51,565 nt of DNA from Kiritimatiellia bacterium (GTDB lineage: Bacteria > Verrucomicrobiota > Kiritimatiellia > RFP12 > UBA1067). Position 1 is the first letter of the stretch, and each line of letters begins with the position of its first letter. The translations under genes were made by a program, and so were the position numbers. Below are positions 8,179 through 17,376 of this stretch, piece after piece. The notes under the pieces were generated by a model. It was not told where the DNA came from. It ran no database searches and was given only the letters and a program-made list of their open reading frames with translations. The stretch is taken from NCBI GenBank assembly GCA_017544725.1, contig JAFYDR010000265.1, positions 1 to 51,565 on the forward strand. The letters are read 5' to 3'.

Positions 8179-8677
8179 GCAGACAAGTAGGTTTTGCAAG
8201 AGGCTATTTCGACAAGCCCCGAAGGGGCGAAGGTACATAGGTGACGTCCTTTCAGGGCTTTCCGTAACAATGCAATCGCAAATTCTGTCGGTTTCGACAA
8301 CGCGGGCGTTGTCGTTACGCAATCGGACGCGATAAATTGCGTCCCTCCCATTCCTCATTTTTCATTGTTTTGCGAAGCGAGTTACTAGGTAAGCGGAATG
8401 GCACTTGTAAGGTAATTACTTTTGGCTAAAAATTACCGTGTTTCAAGACATTGTAAAATGAACAAAAACAGTATCTCCAGATATTGTTTTTGTGAGAAAA
8501 TAATGTTTTGAACCTAGATTCCACGTTTGAAGTCTCACGCAGAGCCGCGGAGGAAGCGGGAAACGCCGTACTGACAGGGGTGAAAACGATGCCCGGTTCA
8601 CACATGGCAAGAAATAGCATTCACCCAAATGGTGAAAGGAATGCCGATTTCAAAACCTTTTACCCATCCTGTTTTTC

Positions 8678-8757
8678 AACCACGGAATACGCGGAATGCA
8701 CTGAAAATCGCGAGTTTCCTGAAGAACCATTCGGTAAGTTCCATGTATTCCGTGGTT
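8678..8757. repeat. Large inverted repeat (ACCACGGAATACG type)
   Basis: AACCACGGAATACGCGGAA (8678-8696) and TTCCATGTATTCCGTGGTT (8739-8757) form an inverted repeat with a loop of about 40 bp. It is independent of any coding frame I can support. Confidence 0.65.
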
Positions 8758-8858
8758 TGGAGATTCCCCAACAGAGGAATTTAGGATTAACCCGTATCTA
8801 GCCGTTACGTGAAGCCAGTTTTAAGTTCCGACGCCAGTGAAGCGAAGTAGGAAGAACG

Positions 8859-8900
8859 AAAAAAGGGCGGCGACCTATTTTTGGCCGTCGCCCTTTTTTT
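8859..8900. terminator. Bidirectional terminator after the giant surface protein
   Basis: GGGCGGCGACC and GGCCGTCGCCC form a GC-rich hairpin (one mismatch, one wobble) flanked by A-run and T-run, so it can end transcription on both strands. It lies 23 bp beyond the stop codon at 8923. Confidence 0.75.
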
Positions 8901-8922
8901 GTTTGTACGCAGGGGTACTGTT

Positions 8923-11900
8923 TTATCGAATGAATAGGATCGTTCCGGTGGAGGGCGCGAGGAGCAACTGGCTACCGCGTGCCACGAGATGCCACTTGTC
9001 GGTATTTACACCCGTCAGTTGGATCGTCTCTGTCGAACCCGTCACGCCGTCTTCAGCCGTGGCAATCACATACGAAACACCGGGCGTGAGCGAGGCCGCA
9101 TTCAGCACGGCGACCGTCGTCAGCGTGCTGATGTCCAGCGTACCATCGACAATCGTCAGGTACTTGCCTTGCGTAAACTCTGCCGCATCGACCGTCAGTG
9201 TGCCGGTCACTGCCGCTGCCATATTAGAGACCGTGCCTTCGCCCGTGAGAGACGAGATGGCAACCGTTCCGCCGTTTGCCGAAGCCAATGTCGCTCCCTG
9301 CGCGATCGTGACGCTGGAATCGCCGAGGATGTCCAGTGCCGTCGTGAAGAGCGAGCCGTCACCCGGATCGACCGGGGCGACATAGTTTGCGATGTCAAAG
9401 GTGTCGCGTCCCTCGAAGTCGATACCGAAACCGATCGCGGAGTTCGCCGGCCAGCTGGAGTCGGTTGTCCCGGTGGACGGGCCAGCACCGCCCGTGCCCT
9501 GGCAGAGACGCAGCTCGAAGCTGTGCGGTCCGGGCGTGAGCGTGATCGTGCTCTTGGTGGGTGTCTTCCATTGTTCGCTTCCAAGGCTGCTGTCCAACAC
9601 GAGAACGCCGTCAATCGTCAAGTAGAGATAATCGTCGAAGTTCTCGCCGAACGTCCATGTGGCATCCGCTCCCGTACGGTTCCAGATGTAGCCGCTATAG
9701 ACAACGGTCGTGTTCTGCGCCCAGCCTCCCGTGGTATTCGCCTGAATCGTTCCGAGGGCAACTTCGGGATTCGAAATCAGGTCAGTCCGATTGTTCGATC
9801 CGGAAAGGACACCGGTGAGCAGTCCAGGCTGTGCCCCTGCGGGGAGGGAGAGTGTGCCGCCGGAAACCGTGATGCCGGAAGCGGAACGGATCGAGGCGGG
9901 CGCGTCAATCGAAACCGTGCCTTCGCCGGTCTTGTTGAAGCTGCCGCACGTCAGCTCGCATCCCGAAAGGATGCCGGAGGTGGCGTTCACGACGCCGACC
10001 GTAACACTCATGCCAGGGGCAACCGCGAAGATGCCGCCATTCAATGCGAGGGTGTTGTCTTTCGGGAAGGCATCTGCCTTCTGCAACTTCAGCATTCCCT
10101 CTTCGACTGTGACGGTTCCGCCGAAGGTGTTGGTGGCGTTCAGCGTGATCGTACCGGTACCGCGCTTCGTCAGACCGCCGGTCGCGGCGTTGTCCGCCAG
10201 TGTCGCCGTGCCTGTGAAGACGTTGGTGTACCCACCGCCGGTGACCGTAACGGTCGGCGCGGAGGTGTAACCCGTGCCGGGAGAGGTGATGATTACGTTG
10301 CCGAGCTTGCGCGTCCGGGAGTTGAACTCGACGATTGCCGTCGCGCCGACACCGCCGCCGCCCGTGATCGTGACGTGCGGAGGTCCGATATACTCGCGCC
10401 CGTTCTCCATCGTCGAAGTCGGGATCGTGATAGAGGCGACGCCCTTGCCTTCCGGCTTCACCAGCGGGACGGAGACGGTCGCGTTGAAGTTCGAGGAATC
10501 GAAGATCGCGCCGCCGGGATAGACCGTCACTGCGTCAGGGGCCTTGTCACCGGTGGTGAATGCATCGCCGTTACGGAGAGTCCGGAAGGTGCCGCCATCG
10601 AAGTTGACGTAGGCGTGGGCGGTGTGCTTGTCCGCCGCGCCTTTCCCGTTGCGGCAGATGATGTAAGGCGTCTCCATCACACCTTCGTTCAGGTTCAGAA
10701 CCGCCGTATGGTTCGTGCGGTTGCAGAGACTGACGTAATCGCGGATGTACGCCTTCGCCGTCGCGCCGTCGATTGTCCAGCAGCTGGTGCCGCCTTGGTT
10801 GTTGTCCGACTCGCCGGCTTCCGCGAAGGTCAGCACGTTGAATTCGCCGCCGCTCTGATAGACGACGCCGACGCCGCCAGCGGCGTTGCCGCGGCAGATC
10901 GCGAAACGTCCAACGTGAACGGTGTTCTGCTCGAACTCGCCACCCTTCTGCACGAACATGCCGATTGAATTCGCAGTATAGCCGATCTGCGAATAACCCA
11001 TGAACACCAGCTTACCGCTGTTCAGTTCCTGGTAACCGTAGCCGCTTACGCCGACGCGGATGTCGTTCGCGGCACCACCGCTGTTGACGATCGTCCCGCC
11101 GTACTGGTAGATCGCGCCGTGCGAGTTGGCTGCGTTTCCAACCACGTACTTGTTGCTGACCATCGAAGAATCGCCTTCCACCGTCAAAATACCGCGCGAG
11201 TTGGCGGCATTGCCCAAGACGAGTCCGGTCGTTCCCGTGTTGTACGGCACTTCTTCGGGTGTCTTCACGGTCGAGTTGCGCACGTTCAACGTCGATTCTT
11301 CGTTTGCGTTCTTGCCGATGATCACGGCAGATCCTCCGCCGGTTGCGTCCGTCAGGAACGTGGCGCCGTTCTCCAGTGTGAAGTCAGCCCCCCAGAGAGC
11401 AAAACCTTTTCCGTGGAATTCTGCTTTCACCCCGTCCATGAGGAAGGAACCGGTGCGCAGATCCGCGAGACCATTACCCATCGAAAACGGCGCCGTGAAG
11501 TGCATCTCTCCCTCTCCATAGCGGGAGAACGAACCTTCGGGCATATTGAACTCGGTATCGATCAGGACGTTTGAAATCGTGTTGACCGACAGATACGAGC
11601 CGCTTCCTTTGAGCTGCCCGCGATTCACGATCTGCTGGAGGTCGTCCATCAGCCAGTGTCCGTCGGCGTAGGTGACCATCAGCGTACCATTCGTGATGAC
11701 AAGTTTTTCGGCATCGTCGTAATCGGGCAGGTCGCCCTTGGAGACCACATGGAGGTCACCGCCCTGTACCCAGGTGCCGCCGCTGTAGGTGTTCGCTCCG
11801 CTGTCGAGCGTAATGCGCGATCCGCCCGCGCTCGCCAGTTTGAACTGTCCCGGGCCGGAGATCGGACCGGAGAAGGTTGCGTAGCAATTGGCCACAGCGT

Positions 11901-14019
11901 TGAACGTTGCCGTGCCGCCGTTGAGGTTGACGGGCCCCGTAATCTTGTTATGGCTCAACGCACCGTTGCGTACGTAGAACTTGCCGCCGTCCGCGATGTT
12001 CATCGTCCAGGTGAACGGTACGGAGAGGTTGTAGAGGTCGAACATCGCGCCGCCCGCGATATTCAGGTTGTTCGCGCTGCCGCCGGAATACGAGGTGGTC
12101 GTCTCGCTCGACCAGGTACCCTCGTTCACGTCGATCTTCACCGTGCCGCCTTCCGTCAGCTTGGTGCCCGTGAAGCAGACCATGTTGGAGCCGACCTTCG
12201 TGATGTTGTGGCCGTTCATCGCGAACGAACCGTCGCGGAAGTCCCAGCGGGACCCGACGTTGGCGGTGGCCGGATCGCCTTCGAGACCGCCGAAGACCGC
12301 GTCTCCCGTGAGGGCACCGTTCTTCAGCGCGTTGTACTGGCTCGTGTTGCCGTTGTTGACGATCGCACCCTTGCCATCGACGCCCGCGCCCTCGACGAAC
12401 ACCGTGCGGGTTCCCAGATTCACACCCTGCGCCGTCAGTCCATACGCGGCGACGTCGAGCGTCGCACCGTTGGAGACCACCAGCGCATATTCGGGATCGG
12501 CGGCGAACAACGACCCGATCCTGCCGAAACGCAGCGTACCTTCGCGCACTTCCACGGGACCGGTGATGTCGGGATTCTGGTTTGTGAGAATCAGTACGCC
12601 AGCGCCGGTCTTGGCGAAGGTGCCCGTACCGGAGATGACTCCGCGCAAGGACTGTTCTTCACCCGCGCCGACCGAAAGTTCCAATGTGCCGCCCCCGATA
12701 CCGATACTGGCCGCTTCCGCACCGTTCGTCGCCAGCACCGCCGTGCCCGCGCCGGTTTTGGTGATGATAGGAGCTGTGCCGTCGTCCAGAAGTGCCGCGT
12801 TGATCGTCAAGCGAGATGCAGCATCGTCCGTACGCAGTGTGAGCAGTCCGCCATTCGCAGACCTGATTGTGCCGACGCCCGCTGTATCGCCGATTGTCAG
12901 ATCCGCCGCGCCGGAGAGGACGGCGAGCGCGTTGACCGCGAAGGATTGTCCGGGGAGCAACTGAAGCGTGGAGGGTGCGGAAGCATTTTGGAAGAGGAAG
13001 TTCACGGATGTGTCATTCGCCGCCAGTGCGTTGAGCGGATCCGCGTCCGCACCGACGCTCTGGATGCGCAGGTTTGCCGACGCATTGTCCGGAATCGTCG
13101 CGCCGCGCGTGGCGATCTCTGTGAAATCGCCTGCTGCGGGAGCGGGAATCAGGAAGTCTGTCGTCACAACGCCCACGCCGTTGGAGGCGACGAGCCGAAA
13201 GTACTGATCAGAGGTGGTATCCCGATTCGGCATCGAGATCGAGGTGACGGAAGGGTAGAATTCGCCCTCGTCCGTCCACGGTCCGGCGAGGGAACTCGCC
13301 GTCTGGACGTAGAACCGCAACGTGTCCTTCCAGCCGGGCAAAGAAAGGTTGGCGGTCGAGCCGTTCATCGTCACCGAGAAGGTGCCGCCCGACGGACTCG
13401 CCGAACCCCACACCGCGACACCGCTCAAGTGCGCGTTGTCAACGGTTCTCGCCATCGTTATCTCGATATTCCCCTCACTGTTGGCGGTGGCGGCATACTG
13501 GCGGCAGAGTGCCTTGTTCTTGCCACCGGACATCTTATAGATATCGACGCCCGTCTCCACCGACGCGCCGTTGATCGAGACGTTGAAGACACGCGCATTG
13601 TTCGCCGAGAAATAGTTTTCCGACAGGTGCAACTCCACCACGTAGTTTGCACCGGCGACCAGATTCGGCAACGTGATCGTCAATGTCGCCAAATAGCGTT
13701 CCTGCTGGTAAATGGCTTCTGGCGCCCAGCAGTTCTCGCCGCTACGGTTGATATTCACATTGCTCGTTCCCGTATTACCCCCCGAATAAATCGAAGTCTG
13801 ATAGCGGAACGGCATTGTGGCAGCTGATTCACCAGACGCCGCATACGCATCCACCAGTCCCAAGCCATCCGCGAGGTTCACCGCCTCAAGCCGAGTCGGC
13901 AACGTAAACGCCGCCAATGCGGCCAAGAAGGTCAAGCCGTTGAGCAATCCGAGGTGGGATGCCCCCCCACGTAACGCCGTCACATTCCGTCGAGCCAAAA
14001 TCGAAAACCGTTTCTTCAT
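8923..14019 (-). CDS. Giant exported protein with autotransporter-associated beta-strand repeats
   Basis: About 1,698 residues from ATG 14019, chosen because AGGAG lies 9 nt upstream; an in-frame ATG two codons earlier is less well placed. A signal sequence (LLNGLTFLAALAAFTLPTRL) is followed by a malectin-like carbohydrate-binding domain (about residues 50-215; FNVSINGASVETGVDIY). Then comes a long parallel beta-helix region. Its units of the pattern TKTGAGT..L....(x)n GTLEL(S)/GTLRFG recur near residues 430, 480, 1290 and 1350, as in PATR (autotransporter-associated) repeats. A PA14-like domain lies near the C-terminus (YSGYIWNRTGADATWTFG ... DGVLVLDS). No C-terminal beta-barrel, PEP-CTERM or sortase signal is visible, so surface attachment or release is unexplained. 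Monocistronic, with its own promoter and terminator. Likely adhesin or glycan-binding surface protein. Confidence 0.8.
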   Translation of the reverse strand: MKKRFSILARRNVTALRGGASHLGLLNGLTFLAALAAFTLPTRLEAVNLADGLGLVDAYAASGESAATMPFRYQTSIYSGGNTGTSNVNINRSGENCWAPEAIYQQERYLATLTITLPNLVAGANYVVELHLSENYFSANNARVFNVSINGASVETGVDIYKMSGGKNKALCRQYAATANSEGNIEITMARTVDNAHLSGVAVWGSASPSGGTFSVTMNGSTANLSLPGWKDTLRFYVQTASSLAGPWTDEGEFYPSVTSISMPNRDTTSDQYFRLVASNGVGVVTTDFLIPAPAAGDFTEIATRGATIPDNASANLRIQSVGADADPLNALAANDTSVNFLFQNASAPSTLQLLPGQSFAVNALAVLSGAADLTIGDTAGVGTIRSANGGLLTLRTDDAASRLTINAALLDDGTAPIITKTGAGTAVLATNGAEAASIGIGGGTLELSVGAGEEQSLRGVISGTGTFAKTGAGVLILTNQNPDITGPVEVREGTLRFGRIGSLFAADPEYALVVSNGATLDVAAYGLTAQGVNLGTRTVFVEGAGVDGKGAIVNNGNTSQYNALKNGALTGDAVFGGLEGDPATANVGSRWDFRDGSFAMNGHNITKVGSNMVCFTGTKLTEGGTVKIDVNEGTWSSETTTSYSGGSANNLNIAGGAMFDLYNLSVPFTWTMNIADGGKFYVRNGALSHNKITGPVNLNGGTATFNAVANCYATFSGPISGPGQFKLASAGGSRITLDSGANTYSGGTWVQGGDLHVVSKGDLPDYDDAEKLVITNGTLMVTYADGHWLMDDLQQIVNRGQLKGSGSYLSVNTISNVLIDTEFNMPEGSFSRYGEGEMHFTAPFSMGNGLADLRTGSFLMDGVKAEFHGKGFALWGADFTLENGATFLTDATGGGSAVIIGKNANEESTLNVRNSTVKTPEEVPYNTGTTGLVLGNAANSRGILTVEGDSSMVSNKYVVGNAANSHGAIYQYGGTIVNSGGAANDIRVGVSGYGYQELNSGKLVFMGYSQIGYTANSIGMFVQKGGEFEQNTVHVGRFAICRGNAAGGVGVVYQSGGEFNVLTFAEAGESDNNQGGTSCWTIDGATAKAYIRDYVSLCNRTNHTAVLNLNEGVMETPYIICRNGKGAADKHTAHAYVNFDGGTFRTLRNGDAFTTGDKAPDAVTVYPGGAIFDSSNFNATVSVPLVKPEGKGVASITIPTSTMENGREYIGPPHVTITGGGGVGATAIVEFNSRTRKLGNVIITSPGTGYTSAPTVTVTGGGYTNVFTGTATLADNAATGGLTKRGTGTITLNATNTFGGTVTVEEGMLKLQKADAFPKDNTLALNGGIFAVAPGMSVTVGVVNATSGILSGCELTCGSFNKTGEGTVSIDAPASIRSASGITVSGGTLSLPAGAQPGLLTGVLSGSNNRTDLISNPEVALGTIQANTTGGWAQNTTVVYSGYIWNRTGADATWTFGENFDDYLYLTIDGVLVLDSSLGSEQWKTPTKSTITLTPGPHSFELRLCQGTGGAGPSTGTTDSSWPANSAIGFGIDFEGRDTFDIANYVAPVDPGDGSLFTTALDILGDSSVTIAQGATLASANGGTVAISSLTGEGTVSNMAAAVTGTLTVDAAEFTQGKYLTIVDGTLDISTLTTVAVLNAASLTPGVSYVIATAEDGVTGSTETIQLTGVNTDKWHLVARGSQLLLAPSTGTILFIR

Positions 14020-14069
14020 GCACATTCTCCTGAAAAAGGAATTCTCTTCAACCAAATTAAACGCCGATA

Positions 14070-14112
14070 ATTTTACCACCCTACAAGGGCTTGTCAATCA
14101 CGAATTTTCGTG
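14070..14112 (-). promoter_or_regulatory. Promoter with adjacent palindrome for the giant surface protein
   Basis: On the minus strand TTGACA (14092-14097), 16 bp, then TAAAAT (14070-14075) form a near-consensus sigma-70-type promoter about 50 bp before the ATG. Immediately upstream of the -35 is a perfect palindrome CACGAA-AA-TTCGTG (14099-14112), positioned like an activator or repressor site. Confidence 0.6.
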
Positions 14113-14122
14113 TGTCGCGCAT

Positions 14123-14241
14123 GGGGGCGCATCTGCGTATTTCACCGTCGTCTTTTGAAAATGAAAACAACAACTTCGCTGCGCAAAGTAGTGACGAATG
14201 ACGAGTGACGAGATGTGGTAGTTTTCCAAGTTATCCCCATG
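14123..14241. repeat. Dispersed repeat R2, copy 2
   Basis: Begins GGGGGCGCATCTGCGTATTT, continues through GAAAATGAAAACAACAACTT and the heptad run AGTGACGAATGACGAGTGA, and ends TTATCCCCATGAA. It matches the inverted copy at 171-284 along nearly its whole length. Confidence 0.75.
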
Positions 14242-14287
14242 AATGTTCCCGTAGCGTGTCGTGGGCGGGGCACTTGCCGCATGATAC

Positions 14288-14325
14288 AAAAAAACCGGTC
14301 GGTAGCGCGGGGCTGCCGACCGGCA
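14288..14325 (-). terminator. Rho-independent terminator of secDF
   Basis: On the minus strand CCGGTCGG and CCGACCGG form a perfect 8-bp stem with a GC-rich loop, followed by TTTTTTT. It lies just past the secDF stop codon at 14349. Confidence 0.85.
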
Positions 14326-14348
14326 AGTGAAAGGAGACCAAGAAACCG

Positions 14349-16946
14349 TTAGTTGTTTCCGATCGATTTCTCCAGCTTCTTCACGCTCGGGCGCTTGCCG
14401 TTATAGTACCAGACCATAACAGGCGCCGCGATGAAGACGGAGGAGTAGGTGCCGACGAGGACACCGATGGTCATCGCCAAGGCGAAGTCGTTGATCGCGC
14501 CACCGCCGAAGATGAAGAGCGTCAAGCAGGCGATCAAGGTGGTCATCGTCGTGAGCAACGTACGGCTCAACGTGGAATTGATCGCACGATTGCACAACGC
14601 CTTGAACTCGGTCGTATGATCCTTCCGCATATCCTCGCGGATACGGTCGAAGATCACGATCGTGTCGTTGATGGAGTAACCGACGATGGTCAGCAACGCG
14701 GCGACGATCGTCAGACCGACTTGCCGTCCGCCGAAGATCAGTCCGATGAAGCTGTAGAGACCGAGCACGAGCAATGCGTCGTGCGCCAAGGCGACGACAC
14801 CGCCGAGGGCGAAGCCCAGCTCAAACCGGATGGTGATGTAGAACAGGATGCCGATCAGCGAGAAGATGGTCGCCCAGACGGCGGCTTTCTTCAGGTCTGA
14901 ACCGACTTCCGAACCGACCGCCTCTTCGTTGGCGAGCAGGAACTTGCCTTCCGGGTTGTCCTTGTTCAGGGCATCCTCGAAAGCCTTCGCGACAGGCGTT
15001 CCGTCCTTGGTTTCCATCATGCTGGTCTTGATCAACAGGGTCTTCACGCCGACGTCGGAGATCTGGTACTGGATCGTCGCGTCGTTGACGAGTCCGCCGG
15101 CGATCTTGCGCACCTGCGAGATATCCGTCTGGTGAGCCGTGTCGAACTGGAAGGTCATCGCCTCGCCGCCGGTGAAATCGACCGACATCACGCTGGCGGG
15201 GGAGTTGATCGCGCGACCGAAGAAGATGCCGAGAGTCACCACGGCAATACCCACGGAGATGAGCAGCGGCTTCATACCGTACTTCATGAAGTCGAACTTC
15301 GGGTTCTTCAGGAACTGCAACATCTTGTACGGCTCGACCTTTTCTTTACGCGCGGTGGCGTTGAAGATCAGGCGGGTGGCAACCAGCGCGGTGAACATCG
15401 AGATGATGATACCAGCAGCCAGAGTAATTGCGAAGCCGCGGATCGGACCGGCGCCGACGATGAAGAGAATCGCCGCCGTCAGGATGGTCGTGATGTTGGA
15501 GTCGAAGATCGCGAGGAAGGCGCGTCCGTAGCCGCCCTCAATCGCCGCACCGCGCGACTTGCCGAGCGAGAACTCTTCGCGCATACGCTCGAAGATCAGC
15601 ACGTTGGCATCGACCGCCATACCGATCGTCAGCACGATACCGGCGATACCGGGCATGGTGATGACGGGAAGCGTCAAGCCGCCCTTCTGTCCGATACCGG
15701 TATCCGGCACGAAGATGCCCAGCACGTTCGAGGCGATGATCAAGCCGGCGGGCAACAGCACCATGTCGAGGATCAGCGCGATGTTCGCGATGAGACCGCA
15801 GTAGCGGTAGTAGAAGAACATGAAGCACATGACCAGCACGAGACCGAGAATACCGGCCATCAAGCCGCTGTGGATCGCGTCGGACCCCAGCGTGGATTCG
15901 ACGGAGCGCTTCTCCAAAATCTTCATGGGGGCGGGCAACGCACCCGCATTCAGGATGTTGCGGAGCAGGGCGGCTTCCTCGATTGTGAAGCTGCCGCTGA
16001 TGACGGCCTGACCGCCGTCGATCTGCGTCTTGATTTCAGGCGCAGAGTAAAGCGTGTCGTCCAAGATGATTGCCAGCTGCCGCCCGACGTTTTTGCGGGT
16101 AAGGTCGGAGAACTGCACGGCACCCTTGGAATTGAAGGCGAGCTGCACATTGACTTTACCGGTCATCTGCTCGATATCGACGGCCGCCTTGGAGAGCGCG
16201 GTGCCGTCCATCGACGCCTTGCGGCGCACGAAGTACGGGGCGTAGGTGACCTCGTTGTCCTTCACATTGCGTTCCAGCATGAACTGGTAGCTGGGCTGAT
16301 CCACCGCGAAGAGGGAAAGGCGGGACAGGTAGTTCGGATCATTCTTCTTCAGCTGCTCGTAGGTGGTCGGAACGAACGCGCGGCCCGACGGAGCGAGCGC
16401 GAAACCTTCCGGAATGCGCCCGGAGGAGAAGATACTGTTCACCAACTCGCTGTTCTTCGGGTGGACGAGCTTGAACTCCAAGAACGCGGCAGACTTGATG
16501 CTCTTTTCAGCGGCCTCGCGCGCCTTCGCGGAGATACCCGGCAGCTGAATCGTCACACGGTGATCCTTACCAGCCTGAATGACCGGCTCGTTCACGCCGA
16601 GACTGTCGATACGGTTACGGATGATTTCGATCATGCGGTCGTCCGCACCCTGCAGACGGCGGTTCATTTCTTTCTCGATCTCGCCATCCGTCATCTCCGC
16701 TTTGTTGGTGTTCGCGATCTTGATGTTCTCGCGAAGCTTATCCTGGTCAATCGCGACGGTGAAGCTCGTACCGCCGGAAAGATCCAGACCAAGGCGGATC
16801 TTGCCGGGCGTGGCGACAACCTCGCCCTTGCTCGGATCATTCGGATCGACCGGTTTCATGGTCGCCGTCGGCGGACACACGACATACAAGGAAAAGATGG
16901 TCAGAAAAGCCAATACTAACCATTTCCACAAATCATCTCTGCTCAT
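14349..16946 (-). CDS. secDF: Fused protein-export membrane protein SecDF
   Basis: An 865-aa fusion of SecD and SecF, which use the proton gradient to help SecYEG-driven export. The SecD half has an N-terminal membrane helix, GLDLSGGTSF (near residue 53), IRNRIDSLGVNEPVIQ and QLPGI in the periplasmic P1 region, then a six-helix RND-type bundle (GIAGIVLTIGMAVDANVLIFERMREE). The SecF half begins near residue 555 and carries VDFTGGEAMTF and GYSINDTIVIFDRIRED. The start ATG is preceded by GGAGAA at normal spacing. Transcribed alone from a good promoter at 17004-17032 and closed by a strong terminator. Fused SecDF is normal for several phyla, including Bacteroidota and Verrucomicrobiota. High SecDF demand fits the large exported proteins encoded nearby. 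Confidence 0.95.
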   Translation of the reverse strand: MSRDDLWKWLVLAFLTIFSLYVVCPPTATMKPVDPNDPSKGEVVATPGKIRLGLDLSGGTSFTVAIDQDKLRENIKIANTNKAEMTDGEIEKEMNRRLQGADDRMIEIIRNRIDSLGVNEPVIQAGKDHRVTIQLPGISAKAREAAEKSIKSAAFLEFKLVHPKNSELVNSIFSSGRIPEGFALAPSGRAFVPTTYEQLKKNDPNYLSRLSLFAVDQPSYQFMLERNVKDNEVTYAPYFVRRKASMDGTALSKAAVDIEQMTGKVNVQLAFNSKGAVQFSDLTRKNVGRQLAIILDDTLYSAPEIKTQIDGGQAVISGSFTIEEAALLRNILNAGALPAPMKILEKRSVESTLGSDAIHSGLMAGILGLVLVMCFMFFYYRYCGLIANIALILDMVLLPAGLIIASNVLGIFVPDTGIGQKGGLTLPVITMPGIAGIVLTIGMAVDANVLIFERMREEFSLGKSRGAAIEGGYGRAFLAIFDSNITTILTAAILFIVGAGPIRGFAITLAAGIIISMFTALVATRLIFNATARKEKVEPYKMLQFLKNPKFDFMKYGMKPLLISVGIAVVTLGIFFGRAINSPASVMSVDFTGGEAMTFQFDTAHQTDISQVRKIAGGLVNDATIQYQISDVGVKTLLIKTSMMETKDGTPVAKAFEDALNKDNPEGKFLLANEEAVGSEVGSDLKKAAVWATIFSLIGILFYITIRFELGFALGGVVALAHDALLVLGLYSFIGLIFGGRQVGLTIVAALLTIVGYSINDTIVIFDRIREDMRKDHTTEFKALCNRAINSTLSRTLLTTMTTLIACLTLFIFGGGAINDFALAMTIGVLVGTYSSVFIAAPVMVWYYNGKRPSVKKLEKSIGNN

Positions 16947-17003
16947 TCTCTAGTTCTCCAAATCTGTGTTTTTTGATAGTGAATCACAAACAAAGAAGAA
17001 AAT

Positions 17004-17032
17004 AGTATATACTCTTTCCGAGACATAATCAA
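17004..17032 (-). promoter_or_regulatory. Promoter of secDF
   Basis: Minus strand TTGATT (17027-17032), exactly 17 bp, TATACT (17004-17009). It lies about 58 bp upstream of the secDF ATG. Confidence 0.6.
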
Positions 17033-17177
17033 GCGCGGAACGAACTAAACCGATATTTTTTTCACCCGCCGTTTTGGCGCGGTGAGACACCGAAGGAATG
17101 GGGTGCGCAGACGCGCACCCGCGCAAAACCCAAGATGCGGCCGTGCAAGGAGGAACGGGACGGACGGCGAAAAATGG

Positions 17178-17258
17178 GGACAAACAGGACAAACGGGACG
17201 GACAGGACGAACAGGACAAATGGGACAAACAGGACAGACGAGACGAACGGGACAACCA
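17178..17258. repeat. 9-bp tandem repeat, about nine units
   Basis: Units such as GGACAAACA, GGACAAACG, GGACGGACA, GGACGAACA and GGACAAATG follow each other without gaps. Being a multiple of three, every frame through it stays open and gives spurious short open frames, but there is no sign that it is translated. Confidence 0.85.
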
Positions 17259-17276
17259 ACCCCCAGCTTTTATCTC

Positions 17277-17369
17277 CTCCATCGCTTCATTCGTCATTCG
17301 TATCTCGTCATTCGTCATAGGCGGCATTAGCCGCTCAGCGTCCCCGCTTTTCAGCTGGCGCGAAGCGCC
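17277..17369. repeat. Composite short-palindrome repeat between secDF and the peptidase-like gene
   Basis: Contains the heptad-like run TCATTCGTCATTCGT, the block CCCCGCTTTTCAGCTGG and the triloop hairpin GGCGC-GAA-GCGCC (17357-17369). The same modules occur at 18950, 23640, 28038, 32690 and 51530. Confidence 0.7.
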
Positions 17370-17376
17370 CGCCCGG

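Larger units (their letters stand above)
7176..8858. other. Gene-poor region rich in inverted repeats
   Basis: About 1.7 kb with no convincing gene. Open frames exist (81 codons at 7196-7441 minus, 153 codons at 7422-7883 minus), but they run through hairpins and lack recognisable domains. The short frame ending at 7964 (minus; ...PKLYFKVAMPSI) reads like the C-terminal tail of a lost gene. The stretch holds a chain of hairpins at 7468-7665, an AT-rich segment at 7740-7880, and two large inverted repeats at 8091-8178 and 8678-8757. A palindromic repeat with (G/C)CCC(G/T)AAGGGG-type arms lies at 8205-8260, like those at 32950-33046 and 51333-51430. Confidence 0.5.

Noticed and set aside
8508..8801. 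Rightward 97-codon frame before the terminator at 8859
   Set aside because: Made largely of the ACCACGGAATACG inverted repeat and CTCACGCAGAG repeat sequence.
8989..10968. Long rightward open frame of 659 codons opposite the giant surface protein
   Set aside because: Shadow of a GC-rich coding strand: Arg-rich, low-complexity translation, no ribosome-binding site, and the opposite strand has clear domains and signals. The same applies to 11656-13827 and to 15132-16919 opposite secDF.
17178..17258. CRISPR-like array
   Set aside because: Units are 9 bp with no spacers; it is a minisatellite. No cas genes are present in the window.
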